This document shows positions 18,513 to 26,633 of a stretch of 64,000 bases of DNA, piece by piece (positions within the stretch are counted from its first letter, which is position 1; each line of letters opens with the position of its first letter). Position numbers and translations under genes: made by a program. Source of the stretch: an uncultured Lachnospiraceae bacterium (lineage in GTDB: Bacteria > Bacillota > Clostridia > Lachnospirales > Lachnospiraceae); NCBI GenBank assembly GCA_910587305.1, contig CAJUKV010000009.1:31235-95234 (forward strand). Reading direction: 5' to 3'. A model generated the notes under the pieces. It did no database searches. It had not been told where the DNA came from and worked only from the letters and a program-made list of their open reading frames with translations.

Positions 18513-18602
18513 AATCCGGCCTCTTTTCCGAAGGCAAACATGGAACAGGCCGGATTCTGTCATACAAAAACAGCGGTAAATCTGTGATAGGTTTACCGCT
18601 GT
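18513..18602. terminator. Two hairpins behind the DUF4180 gene
   Basis: AATCCGGCCT (18513-18522) pairs with AGGCCGGATT (18547-18556), and ACAGCGGTAAA (18570-18580) pairs perfectly with TTTACCGCTGT (18592-18602). They lie in a 467-bp gap without a gene, between the rhamnosidase start and the DUF4180 stop, and probably insulate the two units. No T-run follows the second stem. Confidence 0.5.
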
Positions 18603-18660
18603 CCGTGTCACTATTATAGCGCCGGCTATTTTATGTGTAACTGGAATTTGCCCGATATTG

Positions 18661-19029
18661 TTATTGTGTTTCTATTAACTTCCGAATTGCTTCCTCTTTG
18701 GTTGACACAAAAAAGAAGTCGTTGCCATTATTGGACTCATAAATAAAGTCTTTTAACGGTTTGCTTGTATACTGTGAGTAATCCCCATAAATAGCAATTC
18801 TGACATGATAATTGATAAACTTTTGCAGTATTTCTCCTGCCATGCCGCTGCTAAGGATAAAAAATTCCTTACATACCGCCGTTTTATCGATTACTATATT
18901 TGTTGCGCCTGTTTCGTACTTAACAGTCATCGCCAAATCTAAAGCGGATTGTGTATCAACTATCAGCTTTTCTTCACTGGAAATAACTGCAATATCTGTT
19001 CCGTTAACTTTCAAGTGTTCTATTTTCAT
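18661..19029 (-). CDS. DUF4180 domain protein
   Basis: 122 aa, soluble, of unknown function. The sequence MKIEHLKVNGTDIAVISSE, the LSSGMAGEILQKFINYHVRIAI centre and the FFFVSTKEEAIRKL end are typical of the DUF4180 family, a STAS-like alpha/beta fold. GGGAGG stands 6 nt before the ATG at 19029; the longer frame upstream reads into a family B repeat and is not credible. It is monocistronic, between hairpins. Confidence 0.8.
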   Translation of the reverse strand: MKIEHLKVNGTDIAVISSEEKLIVDTQSALDLAMTVKYETGATNIVIDKTAVCKEFFILSSGMAGEILQKFINYHVRIAIYGDYSQYTSKPLKDFIYESNNGNDFFFVSTKEEAIRKLIETQ

Positions 19030-19034
19030 AATAA

Positions 19035-19234
19035 TCCTCCCTACTTCCAATAGCCCACAAATTTGGGCATCAAGCACAAATCTGCCTGTGAAAAATTTAT
19101 TTTTCACAGTAATCTCCCATGCCGCCTTTTGCGGCTCAAATAGATATGAAAAACGCTGACTTTTGCGTTTTTCCTGTGTGAAAATTTAATACTTCTTAGG
19201 TAGCGTCTTTTGCTGCCTTAGAAGTATTTTTCAC
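19035..19234. repeat. Family B structured repeat, copy B3
   Basis: Begins with the CTTCCAATAGCCCACAAATTT segment shared (one change) with copy B1. CTGTGAAAAA pairs with TTTTTCACAG, GAAAAACGC pairs with GCGTTTTTC, and GTGTGAAAA pairs with TTTTCACAC around ATACTTCT/AGAAGTAT and the apical AGGTAGCGTCTTTTGCTGCC hairpin (19193-19223). The arms differ from copy B1 yet still pair, the mark of conserved structure. It abuts the ribosome site of the DUF4180 gene. Confidence 0.7.
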
Positions 19235-19731
19235 ACTATCCTCCTAATCTCATTTGCAGTACAAATTCCAGTTAAGGGGATATTCTACTTGCAAAACAAT
19301 GGATTGTCAAGTGTCGCATGCCTGCCTGTTTTCCTGTCAGTAACTATCCAGGCTTCGGCTTCATAGTTACCGAATCCGGCCATTGGAAGTTCGCCTTCGG
19401 CGAAGAACCGGATTCTCTTGGCATAATTTACGCTTTCTCACGGTCTGCACAGTAAATGCGCAGACCTGGCTAAATAGTCACTCTGTCCCTGCGCAGGCCG
19501 TATGCGCCGCAGCATTATTACTATGCATTTTTAAGATGATTTTAAGCGGTTATATTCTCAGAAAATACTTATTTCACAAATAAATCTATCCCTTGAAATA
19601 TAACGCCAACGGAAGGAATAAATACAGATAATATAAATATCATTTTGTTGGTAAACGTCGTGTATTAAAGATTCTTCTTTTTTAACTGGCTGCTCTTGAG
19701 GATTTTTTCAATTAAACATATTTATGTACAT
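19235..19731. other. Gene-free stretch with two hairpins
   Basis: GTAACTAT (19340-19347) pairs with ATAGTTAC (19363-19370), directly followed by GAATCCGG (19372-19379) pairing with CCGGATTC (19408-19415) around TTCGCC/GGCGAA. The remainder to the nuclease gene is AT-rich and I see no gene in it; a 66-codon plus-strand frame covering the hairpins has no ribosome site. Confidence 0.5.
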
Positions 19732-21477
19732 TTATCCAAGCGTAAGTTTATTCTGCTTTAAATACCCGATAAACGCATCAATAATTTCTTTTTTTCTTAC
19801 TACAATATCAGCCTCACAAAAATCATCATTCTGTTTTGCCATCATAACAAGCTCTGCGTTCCTAGTTCCCGCTTTATACTTTCCCTTATCGTTTGTAAAA
19901 CCATTATAGTACTTTTTCTTATCGGAGAATCGATAGTCGGATGCACGAATATTAATACTCTTCTCCAGCAAAATTTTATTTCCCAATGACTCTAAACTGT
20001 TTTTATCCGTAAGGCTTCCTTCATTTTCCTGTCGCTTACGTGAAAATACATGCTCGATCTCCAAAGCAACATCTAAAGGAATAAGCTGTTGCTTTTCATC
20101 ATGATATGCCCACCAGGCCAGCATTGACTTTGTTATAGGCCTGCCATTGGTAAAGACATAATTTTCTATCGCATTGCGAACCGCATCCGCATCAAACCGG
20201 TACTCTTCAAAATCTACGACTCTATCATTTACTATTTCAATCATCTCAGGATATGCCGGACTTCTAAGGGCATTAACTCCTGGGCGCATAAATGCATACA
20301 TCCAAATAAACGCTGTAATCTTGTTTAAAAATTCATAAAATGCCTGTTCTTCCAGCAAATTATTTTCATCCTTGTATTGCATGAAATATACTGATACAAG
20401 ATATGTCCACATTCCATTTGGCGCATAATTCAAAACTGCCAGCCTGCGAAGGATTTTATCTGAGAAAATCATATCATCCTGACTTAATACACTTTTCCAA
20501 AACTGCGCCAATGTTTCCAGATTGTTCAATGTTTCTTCTCTTTTTAAGATGGCATATTTGTCTTTCTCATAAAACTTACGCAGCGCTTCTGTTGTAGTAA
20601 TCTTTATTCCCAGCTTTGCTCTCTCATAATACATATACCGTGTAAATAGTTCATCCATTGGAGAACCTGACGGCGCATCAAAAATATCTTCACATATCAC
20701 CTCCAGCTCCTTCCAACGTTTAATAAATTCTTCTTTTCTACCCTGATCAGAATAGAATTTATAAAACTGCGCTTTAAAAATATCCGTATCCGAAAGAGGC
20801 TTTCCTCTATCATTCAATGTTGAGAAAATGCGTAATGCAGTATCCTGCGACTCCGCTTCTATCGGCAATAAAATACAATTATTTAAAATCCTCGTAGGCA
20901 AATATGCAAAATACGATGGATACTCTGAGAGGAACTCATTAATCTTTTCCTGGAAAAAACGATATGTCTTTGCATAGCGGCTCTTGTGCGACGAATCAAC
21001 ATTTCCGGTCTTTAATATAGACAAAAACTCTTCCTTGTCCTCATCTGTTGATACTTCGGAATTTATTTTTAATTTGTTCTTATCCGGATTACCAAATTCA
21101 TCCGTTTTCCATATACATTTCGCAATATCTTCACTTGTGCTAATTGCATTCGTATCTTTCATATTTCCAAACTTAGAAAAGAATGCTCTTAGCAATAACA
21201 TAAGCGTAGTTAAACGCTGCTGCCCATCAATAATCTCCAACTTATTGCCATTGTTTTTAAACGTAACAATAGGCCCAAGAAAGTACTCATCCTCATCACT
21301 TTTAAAACGACTGTAATCATTTTCAGGAAAAGCAAACGCAAAAATATCATCCCATAATGTTTGACATTCCGCCTCTCCCCACGCATATGGTCTCTGATAA
21401 TCCGGTATCAGAAAATCTGATCTTTTATTTGAAAACAACTCTTTTATTGTTTGCTGATCTATATTGAGCTTTGACAT
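19732..21477 (-). CDS. GmrSD-like DUF262/DUF1524 putative nuclease
   Basis: 581 aa. N-terminal DUF262 (ParB-like NTPase fold) with FLIPDYQRPYAW at about 23-33 and the nucleotide-site IIDGQQRLTTLM (Asp84-Arg88); C-terminal DUF1524 HNH domain with ALEIEHVFSRKRQ (His476) and SLGNKILLEKSIN. GmrSD and BrxU proteins of this layout cut modified phage DNA (type IV restriction), so defence is the likely role. GGAG stands 8 nt before the ATG. No methylase or other defence gene is adjacent. Both domains look intact. Confidence 0.85.
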   Translation of the reverse strand: MSKLNIDQQTIKELFSNKRSDFLIPDYQRPYAWGEAECQTLWDDIFAFAFPENDYSRFKSDEDEYFLGPIVTFKNNGNKLEIIDGQQRLTTLMLLLRAFFSKFGNMKDTNAISTSEDIAKCIWKTDEFGNPDKNKLKINSEVSTDEDKEEFLSILKTGNVDSSHKSRYAKTYRFFQEKINEFLSEYPSYFAYLPTRILNNCILLPIEAESQDTALRIFSTLNDRGKPLSDTDIFKAQFYKFYSDQGRKEEFIKRWKELEVICEDIFDAPSGSPMDELFTRYMYYERAKLGIKITTTEALRKFYEKDKYAILKREETLNNLETLAQFWKSVLSQDDMIFSDKILRRLAVLNYAPNGMWTYLVSVYFMQYKDENNLLEEQAFYEFLNKITAFIWMYAFMRPGVNALRSPAYPEMIEIVNDRVVDFEEYRFDADAVRNAIENYVFTNGRPITKSMLAWWAYHDEKQQLIPLDVALEIEHVFSRKRQENEGSLTDKNSLESLGNKILLEKSINIRASDYRFSDKKKYYNGFTNDKGKYKAGTRNAELVMMAKQNDDFCEADIVVRKKEIIDAFIGYLKQNKLTLG

Positions 21478-21535
21478 ATCTATCTTCTCCTTTACAACTA
21501 TATCCTTATTTTACATATGCCTTTTCCACAATCAA

Positions 21536-21930
21536 AGGGTTCAAAAAGCCTGTTTCAAAATAAGTGGTTTTCTCCACCTGATTTCCATACAAGCAGACAA
21601 ACTCCCTTCTCAACCCGCAAATTTGGGCCTTTAAGCGCAAATTTGCCTCACTCTTTCATTTTTCCACACTGTGGTGGCGTTTGGGGTACTCCGGCGGTTC
21701 TGCCACCCCGGTGGCCATATATTTTACCCAAATGTATTTTTTATCGTTTGAAGAAATATTTTATCGCGTTTTATTGCTATGCAATTCATTGCATTGCACT
21801 TTGTCGTTATGTGTATCATTATCTTACACATCTTACTAAAATGCAACCGTTTCCTCCATACTGCTATTCGGCACGAGCCACGCCATAAGAACCGCTCATG
21901 CTTCCCATGGAATAATGGTTAAGAGGATAA
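21536..21930 (-). pseudogene. Remnants of a second rhamnose locus (GH78 and rhaB fragments)
   Basis: Read on the minus strand, 21536-21590 encodes VEKTTYFETGFLNP, matching AEKTTHFETGLLNP of the large GH78. 21685-21752 encodes LGKIYGHRGGRTAG, matching LGKTYGYRDGRTAG of RhaB. 21771-21857 resembles the AT-rich leader of rhaB (5011-5122). 21868-21930 encodes LNHYSMGSM fused to SGSYGVARA, matching FNHYSLGSV and SSPYGVIRA of the same GH78, which are about 50 residues apart there. The pieces are scrambled and deleted, so this is a decayed paralogous copy, not a gene. Confidence 0.75.
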
Positions 21931-22001
21931 TAAATTTGATTGTTGCGGAAAAATAATGGAAACTGGTATAATAAAAGACAAATAAACGAGTGGCACAGCT
22001 T

Positions 22002-22166
22002 ATGACAAACAAAGCGCTTGTTGAACATAACATAGGTATTTTTCAAATACCTATTGAAAAGCCGGAAAAATTTAAGGCGTTACTTATTGAATACTACGAG
22101 ACCGGAAATGAAACAAAAATTATCGGTTTTATGAAAGAATACTGTATCAGGAGAATACAAGGTTAA
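22002..22166 (+). CDS. Small ORF, 54 aa, unrecognised
   Basis: Starts MTNKALVEHNIGIFQIPIEK and ends EYCIRRIQG. A possible promoter TTGCGG-N18-TATAAT ends about 30 nt upstream (TATAAT at 21967-21972), but no good ribosome site is seen. It reads like the C-terminal tail of a larger protein rather than a full domain, so it may be a remnant. I do not assign a family. Confidence 0.35.
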   Translation: MTNKALVEHNIGIFQIPIEKPEKFKALLIEYYETGNETKIIGFMKEYCIRRIQG

Positions 22167-22210
22167 CGGGATATGGCAATGCCGCAGATGTTAATCTCAA
22201 TACTTACACT

Positions 22211-23215
22211 TTGGAACAAAATATGTTATCGAATTTAAGCAGAAAAAATGTACTATTTATTACAACTAAAAATCCGGATTATATACGCAATACACAGGAA
22301 ATCTCCCTTGTAAAAAAAGAAGCGGAGCATTATACCATCATTGGTTCTAAAAGCAAATACTATTTCGTCCGTCTGCTGAGCGTTTACTTTTCGCTTATCA
22401 AAACACCCATATCCTCATTTGATACGGTGTTTATCGGTTTTGCTCCGCAGTTGGTGCTGCCTTTATTCAAATATAAATTCAGGCATGTTGATATCATGAT
22501 AGATTTTTTCATTTCATTATACGATACTTTCTGTCAGGATCGCCGGCTGTTCCATCCCCGCAGTTTGCCCGGGCGTTTTCTGCATTACATTGATTGGATT
22601 ACACTACGGCAGGCCGATCTCGTTATTTGCGATACAGTTTCCCATGGCAAATATTTTGCCGAAGAATTTGGCGTCTCGCCGTCCAAATTGTATCCGCTAT
22701 ATCTTCAGGCGGACGCAGCCATCTATCATCCTGTTACCATTCACAGACCTGCAAGGCTTAAAAAGAAATTTATAGTTCTTTATTTCGGCAGTATCCTGCC
22801 CCTGCAGGGTATCGATATTGTCCTTCGGGCAATTACTCTGCTCAAAAACGAACAAAATATATTTTTCTACTGTATCGGCCCCATCAGGGAAAAAACGAAA
22901 ATCATGTTTTGCCCTGATGCCTCAAACGTCAAATTCATTGACTGGCTTCCCCAGAAACAGCTTGCCCGATACATTGGGCTGGCGGATCTATGCCTTGCCG
23001 GCCATTTTAATCGTAACATTGCCAAAGCCGGACGCACCATTCCCGGGAAAGCCTGCATTTACCAGGCAATGAAAAAGCCCATGATTTTGGGAGATAATCC
23101 CGCTAACCATGAACTGTTTCAAGCTGATTCCATGCATTATTTTGTAGAAATGGGTAGCCCTCATGCCTTGGCCGATATCATACTTTATCTGTCGGAAAGG
23201 AGAAAGCTTTCTTAG
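22211..23215 (+). CDS. Glycosyltransferase, GT4-like (GT-B fold)
   Basis: About 334 aa. The N-terminal Rossmann half (NVLFITTKNPDYIRNTQEI...) and the C-terminal half with IVLYFGSILPLQGIDIVLRA, FIDWLPQKQLARYIGLADLCLAG and the acceptor-end CIYQAMKKPMILGDNPANHEL give a complete GT-B layout. It transfers a sugar from a nucleotide donor, probably to a surface glycan. The start is uncertain: TTG at 22211 or ATG at 22223, neither with a clear ribosome site; the frame is open upstream to 22112. It converges on the next gene with a 4-nt overlap of stops. Confidence 0.75.
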   Translation: MEQNMLSNLSRKNVLFITTKNPDYIRNTQEISLVKKEAEHYTIIGSKSKYYFVRLLSVYFSLIKTPISSFDTVFIGFAPQLVLPLFKYKFRHVDIMIDFFISLYDTFCQDRRLFHPRSLPGRFLHYIDWITLRQADLVICDTVSHGKYFAEEFGVSPSKLYPLYLQADAAIYHPVTIHRPARLKKKFIVLYFGSILPLQGIDIVLRAITLLKNEQNIFFYCIGPIREKTKIMFCPDASNVKFIDWLPQKQLARYIGLADLCLAGHFNRNIAKAGRTIPGKACIYQAMKKPMILGDNPANHELFQADSMHYFVEMGSPHALADIILYLSERRKLS

Positions 23216-24456
23216 CCGCTCCTGTTTACATACCGCAAAATATTTTCTGCGATATGTAAGAAATAAATCCCGGTCGACCATCGGCGCCTTCCCATAAGTA
23301 TCACTATTTTCAATTTCCACTCCGCATTTTTTAATTTCACATGATGGAAGGCCTCCTCATAAGGCGCTGTCTTCAATACCTCCTTTACGTATTGCAGCTT
23401 ATTTGTTAATTTATCCTTATTTTGCGGATTAAAAAAACACAATCTGCAGCAAATGCTAAAGGACTTTATGATTCTGCAATAACAGGCTTGTAAAAACCTC
23501 TCTTTTTCCTCCTGCTCCCATTTATCCTGCCTGAATGTCTTCTCCCTGTAAGCCTCTAAAAACTTCCATACCTTTCTATCCTGCTCCACTCTGTCCGGCT
23601 TATAACTGTTGGTGATGGAATCCGGCACCATACGGTAATGATAAATCTTATTTTTATCATAAGAAATTTTATCCGCCGCCCCAAATGCCTCCACGTTAAA
23701 AACCATATCATCCAAAACTTTTAGCTCGGTCTGAAAATGAATTCCTGCTTTTTGCAAAAACTCTCTTTTGTATACCTTATCCCACGGCGCGGCCAGCGGA
23801 ACCTTCGTCATCCCCGGAAAGTATAATACCCCATTCTGCAAAGCCCTTATCTGCCGTTTCCCATGCCATACCGTTTCCTTTTCAAAATGTTCCCAGGCTG
23901 ACTTTTTCCTTCCAATATTTTTCCATGCGTCAAAAAGAATGATATCACTGTCTACGCTTTTAGCGCATCTTCGAAGCAAAATATCTACCGCTCCTTTTGT
24001 GAGGTAATCATCGGAATCAACGAAATACAGCCACTCGCCTCTTGCCGACTCCATACCGACATTTCTGGCGGCCGCCACTCCCTTATTGGGCTGATGGATT
24101 ACCCTTATAAACGAATATCTTTCCGCATAAGAATCGGCTATCTCTCCCGAACGATCTCCTGAACCGTCGTTTATTATCAAAACCTCTATCGGTGGTTTCT
24201 TTTCTGTCCGATTTGATACGATACTTTTCAGACACTGTTCCAAATACTTTTCTACATTATAAACCGGTATAATAATGGAAAGCATTTCTTTTTCCGCTGC
24301 TCCTTCCGGAAATTTAGTATTGTCGGGAACCGATATGGTCTCTCCTCCAGGTAAGCCTGTAATTAAACCACCATCTACCTGCACAATTTTAACCGAATTC
24401 CCTGCATCAATCTGTATAGGTACCAATGCTTTACCCTGCTCTTTGTTTTTTGCCAT
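23212..24456 (-). CDS. Family 2 glycosyltransferase
   Basis: 414 aa. A Lys/Gly-rich leader of about 57 residues precedes the GT-A domain starting MLSIIIPVYNVEKYLEQCLKS, with the donor-site NDGSGDRS, the metal-binding YFVDSDDYL and the acceptor region PWDKVYKREFL. The tail is basic and amphipathic. The leader, with its LITGLPGGETISVPD segment, is unusual for this family. AGGA is 8 nt before the ATG; the start overlaps the small ORF at 24431-24613. It belongs functionally with the glycan genes further right, though separated from them by the accessory zone. Confidence 0.85.
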   Translation of the reverse strand: MAKNKEQGKALVPIQIDAGNSVKIVQVDGGLITGLPGGETISVPDNTKFPEGAAEKEMLSIIIPVYNVEKYLEQCLKSIVSNRTEKKPPIEVLIINDGSGDRSGEIADSYAERYSFIRVIHQPNKGVAAARNVGMESARGEWLYFVDSDDYLTKGAVDILLRRCAKSVDSDIILFDAWKNIGRKKSAWEHFEKETVWHGKRQIRALQNGVLYFPGMTKVPLAAPWDKVYKREFLQKAGIHFQTELKVLDDMVFNVEAFGAADKISYDKNKIYHYRMVPDSITNSYKPDRVEQDRKVWKFLEAYREKTFRQDKWEQEEKERFLQACYCRIIKSFSICCRLCFFNPQNKDKLTNKLQYVKEVLKTAPYEEAFHHVKLKNAEWKLKIVILMGRRRWSTGIYFLHIAENILRYVNRSG

Positions 24457-24613
24457 GTTTTAAGTCCTGCTCTTTGTCCAATTCAATACCGTATAATGTA
24501 GTGTATAACTCATTTACCTGCAAAGATACGTCAACAATTAATAAATTGAATTTCTCAACCTCCATCTCAAAATTCTTTACCGGTCCATTATTTCTAATAT
24601 ATATTTTTTGCAT
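24431..24613 (-). CDS. Small ORF, 60 aa, resembling the N-terminus of a RecF/OLD-type AAA ATPase
   Basis: Has a good ribosome site (AGGGG, 7 nt before ATG 24613). Residues 1-25, MQKIYIRNNGPVKNFEMEVE and KFNLLI, resemble the first strand and turn of SMC-like ATPases that normally continue into a Walker A loop; here the sequence changes to an unrelated helix-rich tail ending GKKQRAG. The last 26 nt overlap the glycosyltransferase start, so translation may be coupled. It may be a truncated ATPase gene kept as a leader ORF; the function is unknown. Confidence 0.4.
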   Translation of the reverse strand: MQKIYIRNNGPVKNFEMEVEKFNLLIVDVSLQVNELYTTLYGIELDKEQDLKHGKKQRAG

Positions 24614-24619
24614 TTTTAC

Positions 24620-24695
24620 ACCCCTCGCATACCGCTATGTTTGCGGTGCTGCCGCCAATAGATAGTTTGGAAATTTATTTCCAAACTTATCACCC
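24620..24695. repeat. Family A repeat, copy A1
   Basis: Contains GCATACCGCTATGTTTGCGG, CTGCCGCCAATAGATAGTTT and the hairpin GTTTGGAAA/TTTCCAAAC. Related copies lie at 38124-38203, 44356-44440, 48503-48560 and, weaker, 46600-46665. In each the left edge reaches the ribosome site of a minus-strand gene. Confidence 0.65.
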
Positions 24696-24741
24696 CATTA
24701 ACAACAAGCTAATTATTTTAATAAATACATGGGTGAAATTT

Positions 24742-25458
24742 TTACATATCAGGAACAAACTGATCCGGGTAAATATCGCTTCCAGAATATCCGCAGACTC
24801 CCATCCTGGGTGAATTGCAAACCGGTAAAAGCATCTCCTCCCCGCACTCATGAGTCCTGGCGCAGTCTTCACACAACCACCCGTCTCCTTCGTAATAACA
24901 CTCCGCGCATATGTATGTCGCCGGTTTCTTCCCACATTTTTCACACATAATTTCAATTGGATTATTTCTGGACAAGATTATGAATTTCTCTTTCCTGTTA
25001 TTCCTGACCCGATAATTTACAACCGTTATCATAAGTTCGGTAGTGGAGCCAAAATCATATTCATAACCGAAAGTCATACCTTTTTCCAGCACGGTTTTCA
25101 ATTTGTAATTCATACTTTTTGAGGGTTCACCCCAGAATAAATCATCCTGTGGAGCAACGTCATAACTGACGCCATCTATCTCAAACGCACTCAAATACCC
25201 ACAGCATTCTACCCATATTTCTCTCAAAAACTGATCTAAGTCTTTTAATGTCGCCGTCTCTTTTATTTCCACATACAGCCAGTAGTCTCTGTTGTATTTC
25301 GGATATATAGCCAGTTCAAAATATCCGCATTTCTTACCGCCGGTTTCTTCCGCCCATTTTTTCTGACGATTTTCGCAAGCCGGCAGATGTTTGTTCATAT
25401 AACTGAACGTATATTCCTTTCCACAATATTTACATTTTCCTTTTATACGTTTTGCCAT
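24742..25458 (-). CDS. pRiA4b ORF-3-like protein with zinc ribbons
   Basis: 238 aa. An N-terminal zinc motif CKYCGKEYTFSYMNKHLPAC is followed by a plasmid pRiA4b ORF-3-like domain (about 45-165: FLREIWVECCGYLSAFEI, MTFGYEYDFGSTTELMITVV) and a C-terminal double zinc ribbon starting CEKCGKKPATYICAEC with further CxxC/H pairs. AGGAGG stands 9 nt before the ATG. The family is found beside transposons and plasmid genes; its role is unknown. Context is the accessory zone. Confidence 0.8.
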   Translation of the reverse strand: MAKRIKGKCKYCGKEYTFSYMNKHLPACENRQKKWAEETGGKKCGYFELAIYPKYNRDYWLYVEIKETATLKDLDQFLREIWVECCGYLSAFEIDGVSYDVAPQDDLFWGEPSKSMNYKLKTVLEKGMTFGYEYDFGSTTELMITVVNYRVRNNRKEKFIILSRNNPIEIMCEKCGKKPATYICAECYYEGDGWLCEDCARTHECGEEMLLPVCNSPRMGVCGYSGSDIYPDQFVPDM

Positions 25459-25821
25459 TTCCCGCTTCCTCCTGTATTTTTGATAACGTAAAATTACAAT
25501 TCAGGCTTTTCTGTCTTACATCGGGCATCCGTTAGCTTCATGGTTTTGTTACACAACTTACATCATATCGTTCTCAACAGAATACTCATTCTACAATCAC
25601 CAGTATAACACGTTTCAAATACGAAACAAACAAATTTTTAACTGCTCCGCCATACTCTCTATGTAACTTGTATAAAATTTATATTCGTTTATTATTCCCT
25701 CTGCTACTAATATTATTCCTTCGTTAGCCCCCTCTTTCCATTGATGGTATAAGTCCAGCCGGTTTGATTTACAGTAGTCTGCCTCTGACGATTTTTGCCG
25801 TGCCCTGATAATCGAATAGAC
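25459..25821. other. Gene-poor stretch
   Basis: I see no convincing gene. An 86-codon minus-strand frame (25615-25875) runs across a strong plus-strand promoter, has no ribosome site and matches nothing I know. Confidence 0.4.
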
Positions 25822-25850
25822 TTTACACTTACCTGCAAAACCGCTATAAT
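25822..25850 (+). promoter_or_regulatory. Sigma-A type promoter
   Basis: TTTACA (25822-25827), a 17-bp spacer and a perfect TATAAT (25845-25850). The ATG of the small ORF at 25898 follows 48 nt later. Confidence 0.65.
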
Positions 25851-25897
25851 AAGGTTGTATCAATAAAAAAATCATAAATCAAAAAGGCAGTGAAAAG

Positions 25898-26077
25898 ATG
25901 GTACAGGAAATGTCTGATAAAGAACTTATTACAATTACGATTGACAGATATGCGGAACTACAACGCATCAAACAATCAAACGGTGCTCAAGAAAACAGAG
26001 AACTTGATTATTCTATCAAGTTAGCCGTTGCAAAGTTATCATATTTAGGCGTAAATGTTGAGGATATAACGCTTTAA
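25898..26077 (+). CDS. Small protein, 59 aa, unrecognised
   Basis: Begins MVQEMSDKELITITIDRYAE and ends YLGVNVEDITL. It is acidic, likely helical and soluble. A strong promoter lies just upstream, and AAGG stands 12 nt before the ATG (weak). The heptad-like DRYAELQRIKQS stretch looks like a small regulator or antitoxin-sized protein, but there is no toxin partner next to it, so I assign no function. Confidence 0.5.
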   Translation: MVQEMSDKELITITIDRYAELQRIKQSNGAQENRELDYSIKLAVAKLSYLGVNVEDITL

Positions 26078-26242
26078 GCAACAATCAAATAACCACTAAA
26101 TTAAGAAGTGTAAAGCTAATTGGATTACCAATTTTTATTCTAGTCGGAGAGGCTCTGAAATGGAAAAATAGCGGCATGAAAATATTTTATAGGCTAAAGT
26201 ATTGATGATTGTTCACCTGTCAAGCATATACACTGACATATA

Positions 26243-26268
26243 GCCACTTAGCTCGTTGCTCGCGGGAA
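26243..26268. repeat. Family D repeat, copy D5
   Basis: Contains ACTTAGCTCGTTGCTCGCGG, matching the D core at 5359-5384 with few changes. It lies in the gap before the next small ORF. Confidence 0.55.
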
Positions 26269-26312
26269 TAAAGGCGGTGCAAACATGCAGGTATTGGAAA
26301 TGGCTGAAAAAA

Positions 26313-26480
26313 ATGTTGCAAAAAAACATTGAAGAATTTTCCAGATTACAAGATTACATGATAGACTCCGAAAAGGGATCTGCAGCATATAAAAAAATGA
26401 AAAGAAGATATACGGAATTAAAAGTTATCCTTACAGCTTCCGGTATCAATTTGACAGAACTTGATTTCATCAAAGAATAG
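26313..26480 (+). CDS. Small ORF, 55 aa, unrecognised
   Basis: Reads MLQKNIEEFSRLQDYMIDSE and ends SGINLTELDFIKE; basic, helical, with a KKMKRRY segment. The frame is open a further 19 codons upstream into the family D repeat, but that part looks non-coding. No good ribosome site is seen. A strong terminator follows, which supports a real transcript. Confidence 0.4.
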   Translation: MLQKNIEEFSRLQDYMIDSEKGSAAYKKMKRRYTELKVILTASGINLTELDFIKE

Positions 26481-26504
26481 CACCTTCAATTCTTTTACGG
26501 AAAC

Positions 26505-26537
26505 AGCCGTCCGGCTGCCGATAGCGGCCGGACGGCT
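26505..26537. terminator. Bidirectional terminator
   Basis: AGCCGTCCGGC (26505-26515) pairs perfectly with GCCGGACGGCT (26527-26537) and is followed by ATTCCTATATTTATT. It closes the small plus-strand ORF and, from the other side, the long minus-strand glycan/acyl gene run ending at 26634. Confidence 0.75.
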
Positions 26538-26633
26538 ATTCCTATATTTATTGGACAAAAATTTCTTTATATTTTGTCATTTTTCACTGCAGTATCTCTC
26601 TTTTATAAACTGATAAAATAACGGAACGCAATT

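Noticed and set aside
19383..19583. 66-codon plus-strand frame in the gap before the GmrSD-like gene
   Set aside because: It starts inside a hairpin, has no ribosome site and an odd composition.
25615..25875. 86-codon minus-strand frame
   Set aside because: It runs through the strong plus-strand promoter at 25822-25850, without ribosome site or recognisable similarity.
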